A DNA stretch of 64,000 nt from Aurantiochytrium sp. KH105 (lineage: Eukaryota > Sar > Bigyra > Thraustochytrida > Thraustochytriidae): positions 248,001 through 312,000 of the forward strand of contig BGKB01000057.1 of NCBI GenBank assembly GCA_003116975.1, in the 5' to 3' direction. Positions 38,120 through 48,959 of the stretch are shown piece after piece; within the stretch, counting starts at the first letter, position 1; each line of letters begins with the position of its first letter. The position numbers and the translations under genes were made by a program. A model generated the notes under the pieces. The model was not told where the DNA came from. It ran no database searches and saw nothing but the letters and a program-made list of their open reading frames with translations.

Positions 38120-38766
38120 TGTCCGTGGTCGGTCGCTCGCTGCGATCGATCAATCGCATACGGGAAATGCTGGCTGGCACTGCACTCACAGTCAGTTCGA
38201 CTTGCCCATGTTTGTCTTTGAACGTTCCGTGCACGTGCAGCGGCCGCAGCGCCCAATCAAGACATCAATCACATCCTTGTTTGTCTAGAAAGCCTGCCTG
38301 GCGGTCGAATGAGACGACGGTCGCGCCCGAGAAGCGGCCAGTCAGAACGGCCGGCCAGCCATTGGGAGGATAGGTCTAGATAGATTGGCGGCCATTGAAC
38401 GATTGTCTGTGAGAATGGTGACAAAAGCAGCCGATCCTCAACACCTACCGCTTCTGACAATGAGACCCTTCACGGCAAAGCGATCGCGACCGGCCTGCTG
38501 CTGGGCCTCCCAGCAGCGGAAGCGATTTGCATTTGCTCGCGATAGCTCGACATTCTTCGTAGCATAGATACTGGGCCATTCTTTCGCACACACCCCGTCC
38601 GCGCGGTGATTTGGTCCGGAAAAGCCCCCCAGAGGATGGCAATCCGCCGGGGTAGTACTGCTAGTACTGCTTCCGAAGTCCCAGACGCGCTTGCGCCCGA
38701 CCCTTGAGTCAGTCAAGGATTGCGCGCGAGAGTGAGGCAAACCTGGAAAGCATCTAGCCGGAGAGC
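38120..38766. promoter_or_regulatory. Divergent intergenic region
   Basis: 647 bases between divergent start codons. No frame of note. GATCGATCAATCG near 38145, a CTAGATAGATTGG stretch near 38373 and a TAGTACTGCTAGTACTGC direct repeat near 38653 are the only visible patterns. Confidence 0.35.
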
Positions 38767-40128
38767 ATGTCCGCGGCACTGGACGAAAGCGAGCGCGCGC
38801 GCACGAGCAGGTCGACGATGCAGAGATGGGGTCTTCGAACGGCCGCCGCCGCCGTGACGGCCGTCGTCGCGCACCTCATCTTGCACTATATGGTGCGTAC
38901 GCCGATCCCGAGCCACATGCAGAACCAGGCAGCAGTCTTTGTGCCGGAGCTGGTGAATCGCGAGACGCAAACCGCGCTTTTAGACCTTCTCAAAACCAAA
39001 GGAGTGATCCCGTCCAACAGCGCAGACACCAAGTTCTACGAGGTCAAGCACGAGCATATTGGCGAGGCCCAGCCACTTGAAACAGACGGAACGTGCGCAC
39101 ATCGCTACCTCATGCCCAACAAGAACCGCACGCAGTGCATTTTGCCAGGCCGCATCGACGTGGCCCGGGCCTTTGGGCTCACGGGCGGAATCGACGGCCT
39201 CAAGGAAAATCTTGGTACGCTATTTTCGCGCTTGCAGACATTTGGCATTTACATTTTTGATATCGATGCGCAAGAGCACGCTATCATTCGCTCCCTCTTT
39301 GACTCCAAAGACTTTCTCGACGCTGCCGCGCAGGTGTGCCCATCGCATAAACAGCATCTCGATCCCTTTCAATTTAATTTTATCGTCCAAATCCCCGGAC
39401 AAGCAGTCGCTACTCACGTCGATGGCGTGTACTTTTGGGGTGCCTCTCGCTTTGCCTTTCCGCAATGGCTGCTGGCCGTCATGAGCTTTTCGGGGCTTTT
39501 CAAGGACGAATTCGTGGACCAAGTGCAGGTCGTCGGGTACGTAAGCGACTGGGCTCTCGGCCCTGTACGCCAGAACCCCAGCAAGTTTGGCGAGTTCGTC
39601 TATTGGCCAAACAAGGACTCCACGTCTGATAAGCGCATGCCACCTCTTCCTCGGAGCGGAAACGCGATTGATGGTAGCAAGTCCATTCATACGACGACCG
39701 TGTACCGACCCGAAGTGGAGCCTCCGTTTATCGACAAGAACAAGCCCAGCAAACTGCAACATAATGCTACAACGGACCGTTGGGATCTGATTGTTGGCAA
39801 TGACCTTGTTGCAAGCTATGCAACTGAGGACTTGCGCATTTCGATTGTTTATCGTGCACGCTGTTTCCGCACCAAGACTGACGCTGAACGCTTCCAAGCC
39901 GAGGCACATGATCATTCCCGAATGATGGATCTTGATGACGTGCTTACTCGCCTCGTGGAGCGCGGTCAGCAGCTCACGTCCACTCCAAGCCCACCTCTTT
40001 CGGATCGTCTTGCGCTCGCAGTTTGGTTGCTCGATACTTATATGCGATATCCGTATCCCTCATCGTCAAGCACATGGTTTCCCTTTAATTATTGTGGCCT
40101 TTTCTCTGCGCCCAATTGGCTTTGTTAG
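38767..40128 (+). CDS. Membrane-anchored 2OG/Fe(II)-oxygenase-like protein
   Basis: 453 residues. One N-terminal signal anchor (about 22-42), then a lumenal or extracellular domain. Candidate iron ligands follow the 2-oxoglutarate oxygenase order: H217-x-D219 in ATHVDGVYF, His308 in SIHTTTVYRP, and Arg357 in LRISIVYRARC as the 2OG carboxylate anchor. Preceding motifs (FQFNFIVQIPGQ) form the expected beta strand before HxD. Close relatives would be prolyl-hydroxylase-like or Asp-hydroxylase-like proteins of the secretory pathway, but the spacing between HxD and the distal His (about 90) is longer than average because of the WPNKDSTSDKRMPPLPRSG insertion. Substrate unknown. The ATG is the first in the frame, and no intron is required. 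Confidence 0.65.
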   Translation: MSAALDESERARTSRSTMQRWGLRTAAAAVTAVVAHLILHYMVRTPIPSHMQNQAAVFVPELVNRETQTALLDLLKTKGVIPSNSADTKFYEVKHEHIGEAQPLETDGTCAHRYLMPNKNRTQCILPGRIDVARAFGLTGGIDGLKENLGTLFSRLQTFGIYIFDIDAQEHAIIRSLFDSKDFLDAAAQVCPSHKQHLDPFQFNFIVQIPGQAVATHVDGVYFWGASRFAFPQWLLAVMSFSGLFKDEFVDQVQVVGYVSDWALGPVRQNPSKFGEFVYWPNKDSTSDKRMPPLPRSGNAIDGSKSIHTTTVYRPEVEPPFIDKNKPSKLQHNATTDRWDLIVGNDLVASYATEDLRISIVYRARCFRTKTDAERFQAEAHDHSRMMDLDDVLTRLVERGQQLTSTPSPPLSDRLALAVWLLDTYMRYPYPSSSSTWFPFNYCGLFSAPNWLC

Positions 40129-40553
40129 GACGTGGTGCTTGCTGTCCTACCGAGGTTCTGCAAAAGAAAATATTAAAATTAAATTAATGATGATCTTGTT
40201 GTCATGCTGTCACTTTCGAAGCCTTTTCGTTTTCTTCACAGTCAGTTCTTGGTCCAGCCACCTCGATGTCTCTCCTTACTCCAAATTCTGGCAAGTCGTT
40301 CGAACAAGAAGCGTCACGATAAGTTGTGCTCACTGTTAGCCGCGCGAAGAGAAAGCGAGCATTGGCCTAGACTGTGCGAGAGTGGCCATAGGCCTCTTTT
40401 TTTTTTCCGCCGCCAGCCCAGCCAAAGACAAACTTCGCTTGCGCACGTGGCGAGAGTGGCGAGGTCACGCGCAAGCGCAGACAGAGACAGCAGACAGCCT
40501 GAGGAGCAAGGAGCAAGGAGCATTGCACGGATCACGTCCGGCAAGCAACAAGC
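40129..40553. other. Intergenic region
   Basis: About 425 bases between two plus-strand genes: AT-rich 3' flank (AATATTAAAATTAAATTAATGATG near 40170), then GC-rich promoter DNA with a T-tract at about 40398-40408. No gene. Confidence 0.4.
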
Positions 40554-41672
40554 ATGGCCAGGACTCGAGCATCCTCGTTGTCGGCAGCCTCGAGGCGCAG
40601 CAACGAGATCCGCGACGACGACCACAACAAATACGAAGGCGCGCAGGAACGACGCCCAAGGAGGACTAGCAGCAGGCGAAATGCAGAGCGGGACGGGGAG
40701 AAACGATCTCAGTCCGCGGAAAGGCTTTGCGCAAAGACGCCCGAGACTCGCAGACGCGAAACAAGAATTACTCGCAACAAGGAGCTCAACGCAAAGGACG
40801 CAATCAAGTCGCCTCTCAAGACCAGGGGAGGGAATGAAACTGACAGTGACGAGAACAAGGCCAAGAATCGGCAATCATCAGGGTCAACAATTTCTGTTTC
40901 CGTGTCCAAGGAGCGCACCTCTCGAGCACGCACACACTCATCAACATCATCAGCACCTCCTTCAAGACGAATCACGCGATCCTCTGCAGGGACGCCACAC
41001 CAACCAAGCGGGAGCCGTAAGCGTCGCTCTGCACCTGGGACCAGACTTTCCGAGCCAAAATTGGACGAAAAGACGGCCTCTGTTTCCGCCTCGTCATCCT
41101 CCTCGTCCCCATTGCCATCCTATTCCTCATCATCATCACCAGCATCATCAGCGTCACCGCTGTCAACAACAATGAGATCTGCACCACAGATGGCCACACG
41201 CCCACTTCGACGCCGACGCACGTCTGCACCTGCATCTGCGCCCCCGACTGCAAAAGTAACGGTCCCTTTCGAACCATCCACACTAAGAGAAAAAAATGAC
41301 AAGAAACCTGAAGGAAGAAAGCGACGCAGCAGTCAAAGGCTGCAACAGGTGTCGACATCAGCACCGACACCAACACCAGCATCAGCAGCGGCTGCTGCTG
41401 CGGTTTCTCCGCCAGCCACCGACAAAAAAACGAAGATTGCAGACAGAGCCAAAGACAAGCGTTCGCAGCGGCCCGTAAAGGTACGGTCACGCAGCAAAGA
41501 TGCTGCTCGCTCTAAAACGAGCAAGTCAAAAAAGGAGAAATCTGGCAAGAAAGACGAGGCCACGGACAAGGAAATCGGCTTTCAGCAATTTACGCCAGCG
41601 CAACAAGAGGAGCTCCTCCGATTGCGAAGTTATTTCAAGGACGTGGACACAACGACGCTGCAAATCGCCTGA
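40554..41672 (+). CDS. Basic disordered protein
   Basis: 372 residues rich in Arg, Ser, Lys, Thr and Pro (predicted pI very high). There are several basic clusters (RRRRTSAPAS, GRKRRSSQR, SKSKKEKSGKK) and Ser and Pro-Thr runs, typical of a chromatin- or RNA-associated protein. Only the last 30 residues look structured: FTPAQQEELLRLRSYFKDVD, a possible amphipathic helix that may be a conserved docking motif. Not assigned to a family. The start is AGCATGGCC. The neighbours are unrelated. Confidence 0.6.
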   Translation: MARTRASSLSAASRRSNEIRDDDHNKYEGAQERRPRRTSSRRNAERDGEKRSQSAERLCAKTPETRRRETRITRNKELNAKDAIKSPLKTRGGNETDSDENKAKNRQSSGSTISVSVSKERTSRARTHSSTSSAPPSRRITRSSAGTPHQPSGSRKRRSAPGTRLSEPKLDEKTASVSASSSSSSPLPSYSSSSSPASSASPLSTTMRSAPQMATRPLRRRRTSAPASAPPTAKVTVPFEPSTLREKNDKKPEGRKRRSSQRLQQVSTSAPTPTPASAAAAAAVSPPATDKKTKIADRAKDKRSQRPVKVRSRSKDAARSKTSKSKKEKSGKKDEATDKEIGFQQFTPAQQEELLRLRSYFKDVDTTTLQIA

Positions 41673-42919
41673 CGATCGGCATGACGTTTGATTTTCTAAT
41701 AAGAGGTCGATTCGCGGTTGCATTGCGCGCCATGAGCTCATGAGTTCCTTACCTTGCCTTACCTCATTCCCCAGCCGCAAGGCTTACTTTGTAGCCTAAA
41801 AGCGAGATTCAATCATGTGCTTTTTGATGCTACTCACTGCTCCCGGCTCGAATGCGGGCCATGGCAGACGATTGGGCCCCATCCATCGGTTTGCACTACC
41901 ACTTCCGACTGACTCCGTCCGAGTGAGCTGCTGCGGCGCCCGCCACCCACCGTGATCGTCGGCTGCGGCAGCCAACGACTCTCTGTGTAGTTTAGCGCTT
42001 ACGCTTTTGGCTAATGGCGAGGAACTCCACATCTGGCTGGTTGGTGCCCGCACATGTCCCACGGGTCTCCCTTTCGTGTGAATGTCGCGCACTCGAGCAA
42101 CCCTACACGAGCGCGAGCGAGAGCGAGTCGCGCCGTGACCCGTTCGTGGCGAGGTCGAGCGATCATGCGCAAACTTGCGAGGCCGGGCCGCCGGCACGTC
42201 AACCGTCATTCACGGCCCGTGGGACTCGGTCCCTGGGGAAATGCAGTGGGGAAATCTATGCCCCAGGCAGCCTGCGTGGACCAATCATCGTGGTCATTCG
42301 CTCCCCAAGCTGGAGATGGGAAAAAAAGAAACGACCCTCGCTTTCTCACTGCGACTGCCAATTGGCGACGGCACTGCAGAGGCGGCGGTGTGCATCATCA
42401 TCATCATCGCTCCTCATCCATCTATCGATCGTATCGATCGATACTGCTGGCCTAGACTTTTTGCATGGCGAAAGATTTCGACGGCTCTGTAACGATAGTG
42501 GCCCGCTTTCGCCGCAGCGGGCTGAGCGAGCAGGCCGACGTCCGCGTCGAGCCACTCCTCCGGCCAGTCAGCGACTCTTGCACGTCTTCGGGCACGTGAA
42601 TATATACATATAAACGTAGGGCTTGCGTGCTTGCTGCTTGCACATCTTATGCCTGCAGCTGCTTTCTTGTTGATGATCAAACGGTTGCCGTTAGGCTGTG
42701 CCTTGACCGTCCAGTTCTACATTTGCGAGCGAGGATCGTCGGCCGCGCGGCGCAGCGCTGCGCAGCAAGAGATCCTGCGCGCCTGGCTCGCCGAGCGGGC
42801 GAAGACTGGGGTGAATAGGCGCGTCAGGCCAGCGACGGCACCGCGAGTCGCTGCGCGACAGCGGCCGTCGGTGCCGCGGATCATTCCCCATCAGGTCTCT
42901 AACTAATCGGGCTCCACTC
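41673..42919. other. 1.25-kb intergenic region
   Basis: Between two plus-strand genes. It contains a perfect 14-base palindrome GTATCGATCGATAC (42431-42444), CATCATCATCATC (42393-42405), and CGACTGACTCCGTCCGAGTG near 41907, related to a dyad near 46830. Open frames are short and Arg-rich. No gene supported. Confidence 0.45.
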
Positions 42920-43780
42920 ATGGCCTCGTCGTGGACGGACCTCCTCGGGAGGCCCGCTGAGGACGACGACGCGTGGCGCAAGGCGCACGAGGACCCGACC
43001 GAACATGAGTCGAGCGCAGTAGAGAACGATGGCAACGTGAACAATACCGCCTTTTTTGACCTCGAGGGCAATATGCAGCGCTTGAAGATGCGAGAAGGCA
43101 AAAGGAGCAGCCTCACTGGCCAGGGTCGGCGATCATCGATCACTTCCACGCGGTCTGGCATGTACGGCACGCCGCAGCGTAATCGCTCGCTGCATATGCT
43201 CAGATCTCCTGGGTGGCAAAGCCAGCTTTCGCCCTCGTCGCAGATTGAAGGATTTGTGGATGATGACGAAATGTTCCTGGATGGCGGTACGTTTCTTCAC
43301 TTTGCTCTCTGTCGCAGTCTTGCGCTGTTTCACAGGAACAGACATGTGTACTAACTTTTTGTATTTCTCCTTTTTTGGCTATTTTGTGGATCTCGCCCTT
43401 GTGCAGATGCTGCGCTCAAGATGATTGATGAGGATGCCCGTTTCTTCGGTGGCGCTCGCGCAGAAGACGGTGCTTTCAATGAAGAAGAATGGCTTGGCGA
43501 AGGAAGCCCTGCAGAAGACGCTGATCTCGGATCATCGAGAGGACGCCCGCTGCACGAGTCGCGGGGGCGGCCATCCTCGCCGGCGTCATGGTTTGCAGCG
43601 CGGTCTGCCCCGATGGAGAAGGAAGCGATGATTCGCGAGTGGCCTAGCTTCGCAAGTCCAAGGCACCAAAAGGAACGAACGAATGAGGTTACAGCGGGAC
43701 ATCTTTCGGGTCGACTTGATGATGATGCAGACCCGCTCGTGCCAGACGATGAGCTACCGTTGCCTCCTCTGCAGCATAAA

Positions 43781-43827
<47 letters not shown>

Positions 43828-46636
43828 TCATCATCTCAAGTTTGGGCGCATGCCCCCGTGGTCTCTGCCACAAACACGCGAGATTGAAATTGATTCGTTG
43901 ACGCTGCAAGCACCAGGTCGCACGCTGCAGAATCACCAGGCTCGCAGACGTGCAAAGGACAGGGCGAAAGCCAAGGCTTCCAAGACCTCCAAATCCGGGC
44001 CCAGGGACGCAATGCCATCCACCTCTTCTGTTGCCTCGTCGGAGTCATCCGCCTCCTCGCCTACATCATTCGAATCGCACTCTCCATCACATTCGAACTC
44101 GAACTCGAACTCAGACGCTGTGAGAGATTTTCAACCATCACGAGCGACGCCGCAAACACATCGTCGACGGAGACAGTCACGTGGGAGCAACCCTGAGGTG
44201 GATTGGCCAGAACACGAAATGGACAAGGAAGACCGCCCGGAACAAGACGTTTCCGCGCACGAGCGACGAAGCAGTGGTTCGGAAGCGCGAACGAGAACGC
44301 CAGAAAGCGATAGGACAACGTCGCCCGCACAATTTGCGCTACGCGGCGACGACGAGGACCTGACATTCACAACGCCAGGACGGTCAAAGTTAGGCAAAAA
44401 GTCGCTTCGCAAGCTTCAAGACAAGTTCCCCAAACCAAGCGCGCAGTTGCTGGATCCGCCTCAACTTCTCCTCCCCGGTGTGATCAAGGATCCAATCCAC
44501 TTGGAGTGCGAGGTCGGCATGGCGGCTTCGTTTCAAGTGCCCATTCGTAATGAAAGTAGGCGGCGTGTAGTGCTGCGTCCGGTCGTTCGCGACGTCAGTG
44601 CGCAGAAATACCTCAAGGTGACGCCTGCACGGTGCGTCATTGAGCCTGGGGCGGCCAACACGGTAATGCTCGCCTTTTGTCCACGAACGGATGTCGGCAC
44701 GAACTGGTGGCGCGTCGACCTCGTCGAGGATGCAAGCGAGTGGCTGGTTCCCATCAAGGTCATGGCGACGACGCTGCGCTCGTTGTGGGTTGCGCCCGAC
44801 AGACCGATTGTCAATGTTGGCGGGGCATCTCTCGGCGGCACGGTCTCGTCGAGGGTGGAGCTGGAGAACAAGACGGATCGAACCCTGCAGGTCTGTGCGT
44901 TTTTAGCGCCGGTGTCGGCGTCTTCTGCCGAGATAACGGGCACGGATGACGAGTGGGGCGAGCCAGCGTGCAGCGCTGAGGACTCTGTTCGCGCCTTTGA
45001 CCTGCGACTGGCGTCCTCATTGTCCATGTCGGTGTCGTCGCTGGCGTCGCGTCATAGTCGCGGGCGCGGTGACGCGAGTTCTGGTAGACTCGAGAAAAAG
45101 GAGAGAAAAGTGGGATGGTTTTACCTCGAGGCTGGCGAAACGCGAGTTGTAGAGGTCAATTTTTCACCACGTGCCAGGCTGCGGCACAATGCAGTTCTCA
45201 AAGTGAGGAGTAGACAATGTGACCTGGCCAATGACAAGGGCCTTGGCGGCGACGGCGTCCACGACAACGGCGACGACAATCTCGTCGTGGACGGGGCGTC
45301 CTTCATCAATACCATTCAGATTCCCGTCATGGGCTACGGTGGACGCGCAAGCATTGCATGTGCTGGGGAAGACGCCATTGTCGATGTGGTCGAGGTGCGC
45401 ACAACGCAAGAAGGCGCGCACAAGACGGGGAGTTTTCGTGTTGAAAATCGCGGCGACCGCACCGCATTTGTTCGGCCCCGCGCGCCCGGGGAGCTCCAGC
45501 ACCGCGTGATTGTTGAACCAGAATGGTGCACTTTGGAACCCGGGGAGTCGGCGATGCTACGATTCAAGGTTCTCTCGTCTTCGCGCGAGACAAGGCGAGT
45601 GACCGCGCTTCATGTCGACTGGGGCGACGAGATTTTGCGACATCTGCGCACGCGGGCCAAGAGCAAGCGCGGCGCGGTGGCTGACCTCGATCTCAATGAG
45701 ACCATGACGTCGGTAAGCAGGCTGGACGCCTACGATGACCTTGACGCCTTGAACATGGCTCTCGCTGCGCTCGAACCGGATGACACACCTGTGGCGCGCA
45801 ACGCTGCCCTGGACCTGGCTCACTTTTTTGACGAATATCTCTTTGAACAAAGACTGCGATGTACCATCGTGGACGCGTGCATCGAAAGCAGCCAAGAAGA
45901 GAGTACGCAGATGCCGGAGACTGATCACGTTGAATTGTGGCCTGTTGAGGAAAACACTCGTCGAAACAACGCTACAGAAGGTGGTCTTGGTGATGGCTTG
46001 CGACTTGGTCGTCGCGCAATCAAGGTGGAGCCTTTTGAGTGCAGACTCGTGTATGAACGCTCCAAGGGCATGTGGTGCGCATTCTTGGGGGTGACCAATG
46101 TGTCTGACGAGACGGTTCCGGTGCACGTCAACTTGCCCGGATCCCTGGAGCTGTCTCGTGAATTGACGCAGCTTGCACCAAAGGAGTGCGCCACCGTGGA
46201 GGTGCGGTCGCGCAAGTTTTATGAGAGAGCGCGGACGCTGTACATTGGTTGTCGTGCTAGTTCTCTCGATGCGTGCGAGGTCGTTGTTCGGCACGCTTCG
46301 CAAAGCGCTGGACTTTCGCTCGAGCCGGAGACGGTGCTCAAGTTTCCGGCTACGGCGCCAGGCGCAAAGTCTTGCGCGTTGGTTCGCATCAGAAATCACG
46401 GGGACGTGGCTCTGCCTCTCGAGTTCTGTACGAGCGAGCAGTTTGATTTGCGCAGCAAGCACCGACAGATTGTTTTGCAAGGTCACGCCCACTTTGAGCT
46501 CAAAATCTACTTTCGGCCCTTTACGTCGGTGGGCCACGGGGTAACCTGCGCGGGCCACCTGCGCGTGGCTCGGCGGCAAAAGGATGGACTCAGCGACACT
46601 GGACTCGTGCTTCTTTTGCAGGGGCATACTCTGTGA
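42920..46636 (+). CDS. ASH-domain protein, Cep192/SPD-2-like, two exons
   Basis: Exon 1 42920-43286, intron 43287-43406 (120 nt, donor GTACGT, acceptor TTGTGCAG), exon 2 43407-46636; phase 1 joins as LDGDAALKMIDEDARFF. The product is 1,198 residues. The N-terminal 460 residues are disordered, with acidic motifs, a poly-Gln run (about 247-264) and Ser/Asp-rich stretches. The C-terminal 720 residues are a series of immunoglobulin-like ASH/MSP beta-sandwiches. One is near 485-575 (ASFQVPIRNESRRRVVLRP, then VIEPGAANTVMLAFCPRT). Others are near 590, near 782 (GSFRVENRGDRTAFVRPR, then WCTLEPGESAMLRFKV) and near 1093-1195 (CALVRIRNHGDVALPLEFC). That layout matches Cep192/SPD-2 and related ASH proteins of centrosomes, cilia and Golgi. 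Cep192 specifically is inferred. Confidence 0.75.
43782..43827 (+). repeat. Coding (CAG)n, poly-glutamine
   Basis: About 15 CAG triplets with one CAA encode the poly-Gln run in the ASH-domain protein; likely length-polymorphic. Confidence 0.9.
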
Positions 46637-46828
46637 TTGTGGCCCCTTAACTGAATAATTATGCATGCATTCTCCACCTGGCCGCTCTCAATGCCTGGGC
46701 ATAGTGCCGTTCACCATGGCCACGAGCATGGCATGGACCATGGCATTTTATTATATTTCATGCATAGCTTGCTAGTTCGTCCCATGCGAGTTAGTTGTTA
46801 TAGGCAGAGAGCAGTTCGCGAGCTCGCT

Positions 46829-46848
46829 GACTCCGTCCGGAGTCAGTG
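46829..46848. other. Perfect dyad CTGACTCCG-TC-CGGAGTCAG
   Basis: Nine-base arms separated by two bases. A related sequence, with arms partly degraded, lies near 41907-41926 in another intergenic region. Could be a transcription-factor site. Confidence 0.5.
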
Positions 46849-47752
46849 GCAGCACCCGGCAGCTTCGTCCCACACATTTCCATTTGCCGCCCGTGATGAG
46901 AAGAGGCCGGCCATGCATGACTCCTGCAAGGATTGGCCATCGACTTGCTGTTGCTTGCTTGCTTGCTTATTACCTTATTTCTCCTTTTCCTTTTCTCCGC
47001 ATGTGTTCCTCTCCGAGGCCGAGCGCGCGAGGACTCTCATGTCGTTCGTTCGCTCCGAGTCGTTCATTCGTTCGTTCTTGTCGCTCGTTCGTGCGTGCTT
47101 CTCGCTCGAGTCATCGAGGGGTCTTCGTCCTCCGGTCGGTTGCTGGAAGTCAGATGCAGTGGCAGACGCAGCTGCAGCTGCGAATGCTAGCTAGCTAGAC
47201 GTCATGTCAGCTGCGAGGTAGGAGAGCCTCGTCCCAAGCCGCGCTATAGACGCCATCTTGGAAGGAGGCAGCAACAGAGGCCGCCAGAGCAGAGCTGATG
47301 GAGAGGACGAGAAGGAAGGAGGAAGGCGGACGTGTGTTTCGTGTTGAAATCGTATGTTTGCAACAGCAGCGACTGGATGGTGGGCGACAGCGACATCGAC
47401 AATGACTGCGATGCGACCGAAGGCGACGCTGCCGACACGGGGTTCTCGTGGATAAAAAGCAGCGACAGCAGCGGGGCGGGGGAAGGGCGGTCACGGGATG
47501 GGACGTTTGCGCAATGGAGGTTCAGCCGCCGGCGTCGGCGCAAGGCTGCCGGTGTCGGTAGCCACGCCACGCCACTGCCAGCTGCAGCTGCAGCTGCAGC
47601 TGCCGTGGAGGGCCAAGCGAGCGAGCGAGTGAAGAGCGTGGCGACGGCCAGCTCTGTCGGTCGCGGCGGAGGCGAAGCGCGACGAGGCGAGATGTGTTGG
47701 CTTTGATAACAAGGGTGGCGTGGGTGCTTCAGGCTTGATCGAGCTTGCTTGC

Positions 47753-47771
47753 TTGCTTGCTTGCTTGCTTG
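47753..47771. repeat. (GCTT)n microsatellite
   Basis: Almost five GCTT units in the long upstream region of the 48960 gene. Confidence 0.9.
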
Positions 47772-48055
47772 GCAGCGAACGGATAATAGGCTGATCAGAT
47801 CACCTGCACTGCACGCAACTTTTGCTTTCCTCTCGCAGGTCTCCCGCCAGTGCTCGCTCGACACGAGCGAGGCCTGGGCTGGCAGGCATCGTGATGCATG
47901 GCAGCTGGCAGCTCGCTCCTGTCGTGCACCACGGCCGAGCTGAACTGGCGCCGCAGTAAGCGTGTGAGTGTGTGAGTGAGCGCGGTGTGCCCGTGCCGCC
48001 AGGGCGCACAAGGCCTTCCTCGTTCGCTCTCTGCGTGGTGCCAAGCTCTGCCGAC

Positions 48056-48086
48056 GCCGAGCCGAGCCGAGCCGAGCCGAGCCGAG
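48056..48086. repeat. (GCCGA)6 microsatellite
   Basis: Six GCCGA pentamers. A second, shorter array of the same unit is at 48363-48383. Confidence 0.9.
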
Positions 48087-48959
48087 TCGCAGCCCGGCCG
48101 GGCCCTGCAGCGTCGGCCAGAGCGCGCCGCGAGGGCCGGGAGGGCTGAGCTGAGCTGCGCTGGGATGAGCTGGGCTGGGCTGGCTTAGCCGGGCTGGGCT
48201 GAGCGAGGAGATGAGCGAAAAACGAAGACGACGGGACGGGTTCTGCGGCGCCCCGGCAGCGGCGGGCGAGGGCCGCGCGAGGCCGGCGAAGCTGAAGACG
48301 CCGCACCGAGGTCGCGGAGGAGAAGATAGACGCCTGCCGCGTTTACCCGAAGCGAGCGAGCGAGCCGAGCCGAGCCGAGCCGAGCAGAGTTGCGCCGAGC
48401 GCACGTGCGTCCGCCCTGGCTGGTCCGGTCGGTGCATTGACAGTGAGGAGCATCGCGCGGGTTTTCCCCTCCGTCCGCGCGAGAAGCGGCGCGAGAAGCG
48501 GCGCCCGCTGAACAAAGCCGGTCGAACTGCGAGAGAGCGTCAACCCACCCACCCGCGCACGCACGCAAGACCCGAGCAGACCCGACCCGACAAGACCAGC
48601 CAGGCAAGAGCAGACAAGACCTGCCTGGCCGCTGCAGCTGCTGCTGCAGGCAACGAAGACGTGCGCACGTCCGTGGCGTCGCCGCGCAGGAAGCCCAAGC
48701 GAGCCGAGCAGCGTCCGCCTCACCCGGGCGTGGACCCGGAGAAGACCCACAGAGAGCAAGGAAGGAGAAGAGGAAACAAAGAAAAAGCAAGCGAAAGAAA
48801 GAAAGAAAGAAAGAAAGAAAAGAAGAGCAAAAGCAAAGCCCTTTCGCGAGGACGTCGGCGGCGTCTGCGCAGGACCCGCGGCACGGCGACGCCGACGAGA
48901 CGCCCGAGGCCGCGAGGCGGAGCGCAAGAGAGAGAGCGCAGCAGAGCACAGCAGAGAGG

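Larger units (their letters stand above)
46637..48959. other. 2.3-kb GC-rich intergenic region
   Basis: No convincing gene. A minus-strand frame of about 420 codons (47244-48515) is low-complexity and coincides with repeats, so it is not called. Notable content: a perfect dyad (46829-46848), GCTT arrays (46960-46977, 47753-47771), CAGCTGCAGCTG dyads (47159-47174, 47578-47602), GCCGA pentamers (48056-48086, 48363-48383) and a GAAA array (48793-48820) just upstream of the 48960 start. Confidence 0.5.

Noticed and set aside
41796-42680. Overlapping short frames on both strands upstream of the ASH gene
   Set aside because: Arg-rich shadows with no consistent start or conserved motif.
45557-46666. 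Minus-strand frame of about 370 codons
   Set aside because: Antisense to the ASH-domain gene, which has clear beta-sandwich domains in its own frame.
47244-48515. Minus-strand frame of about 420 codons
   Set aside because: Low-complexity, passes through GCCGA and GCTT arrays, and has no recognisable domain.
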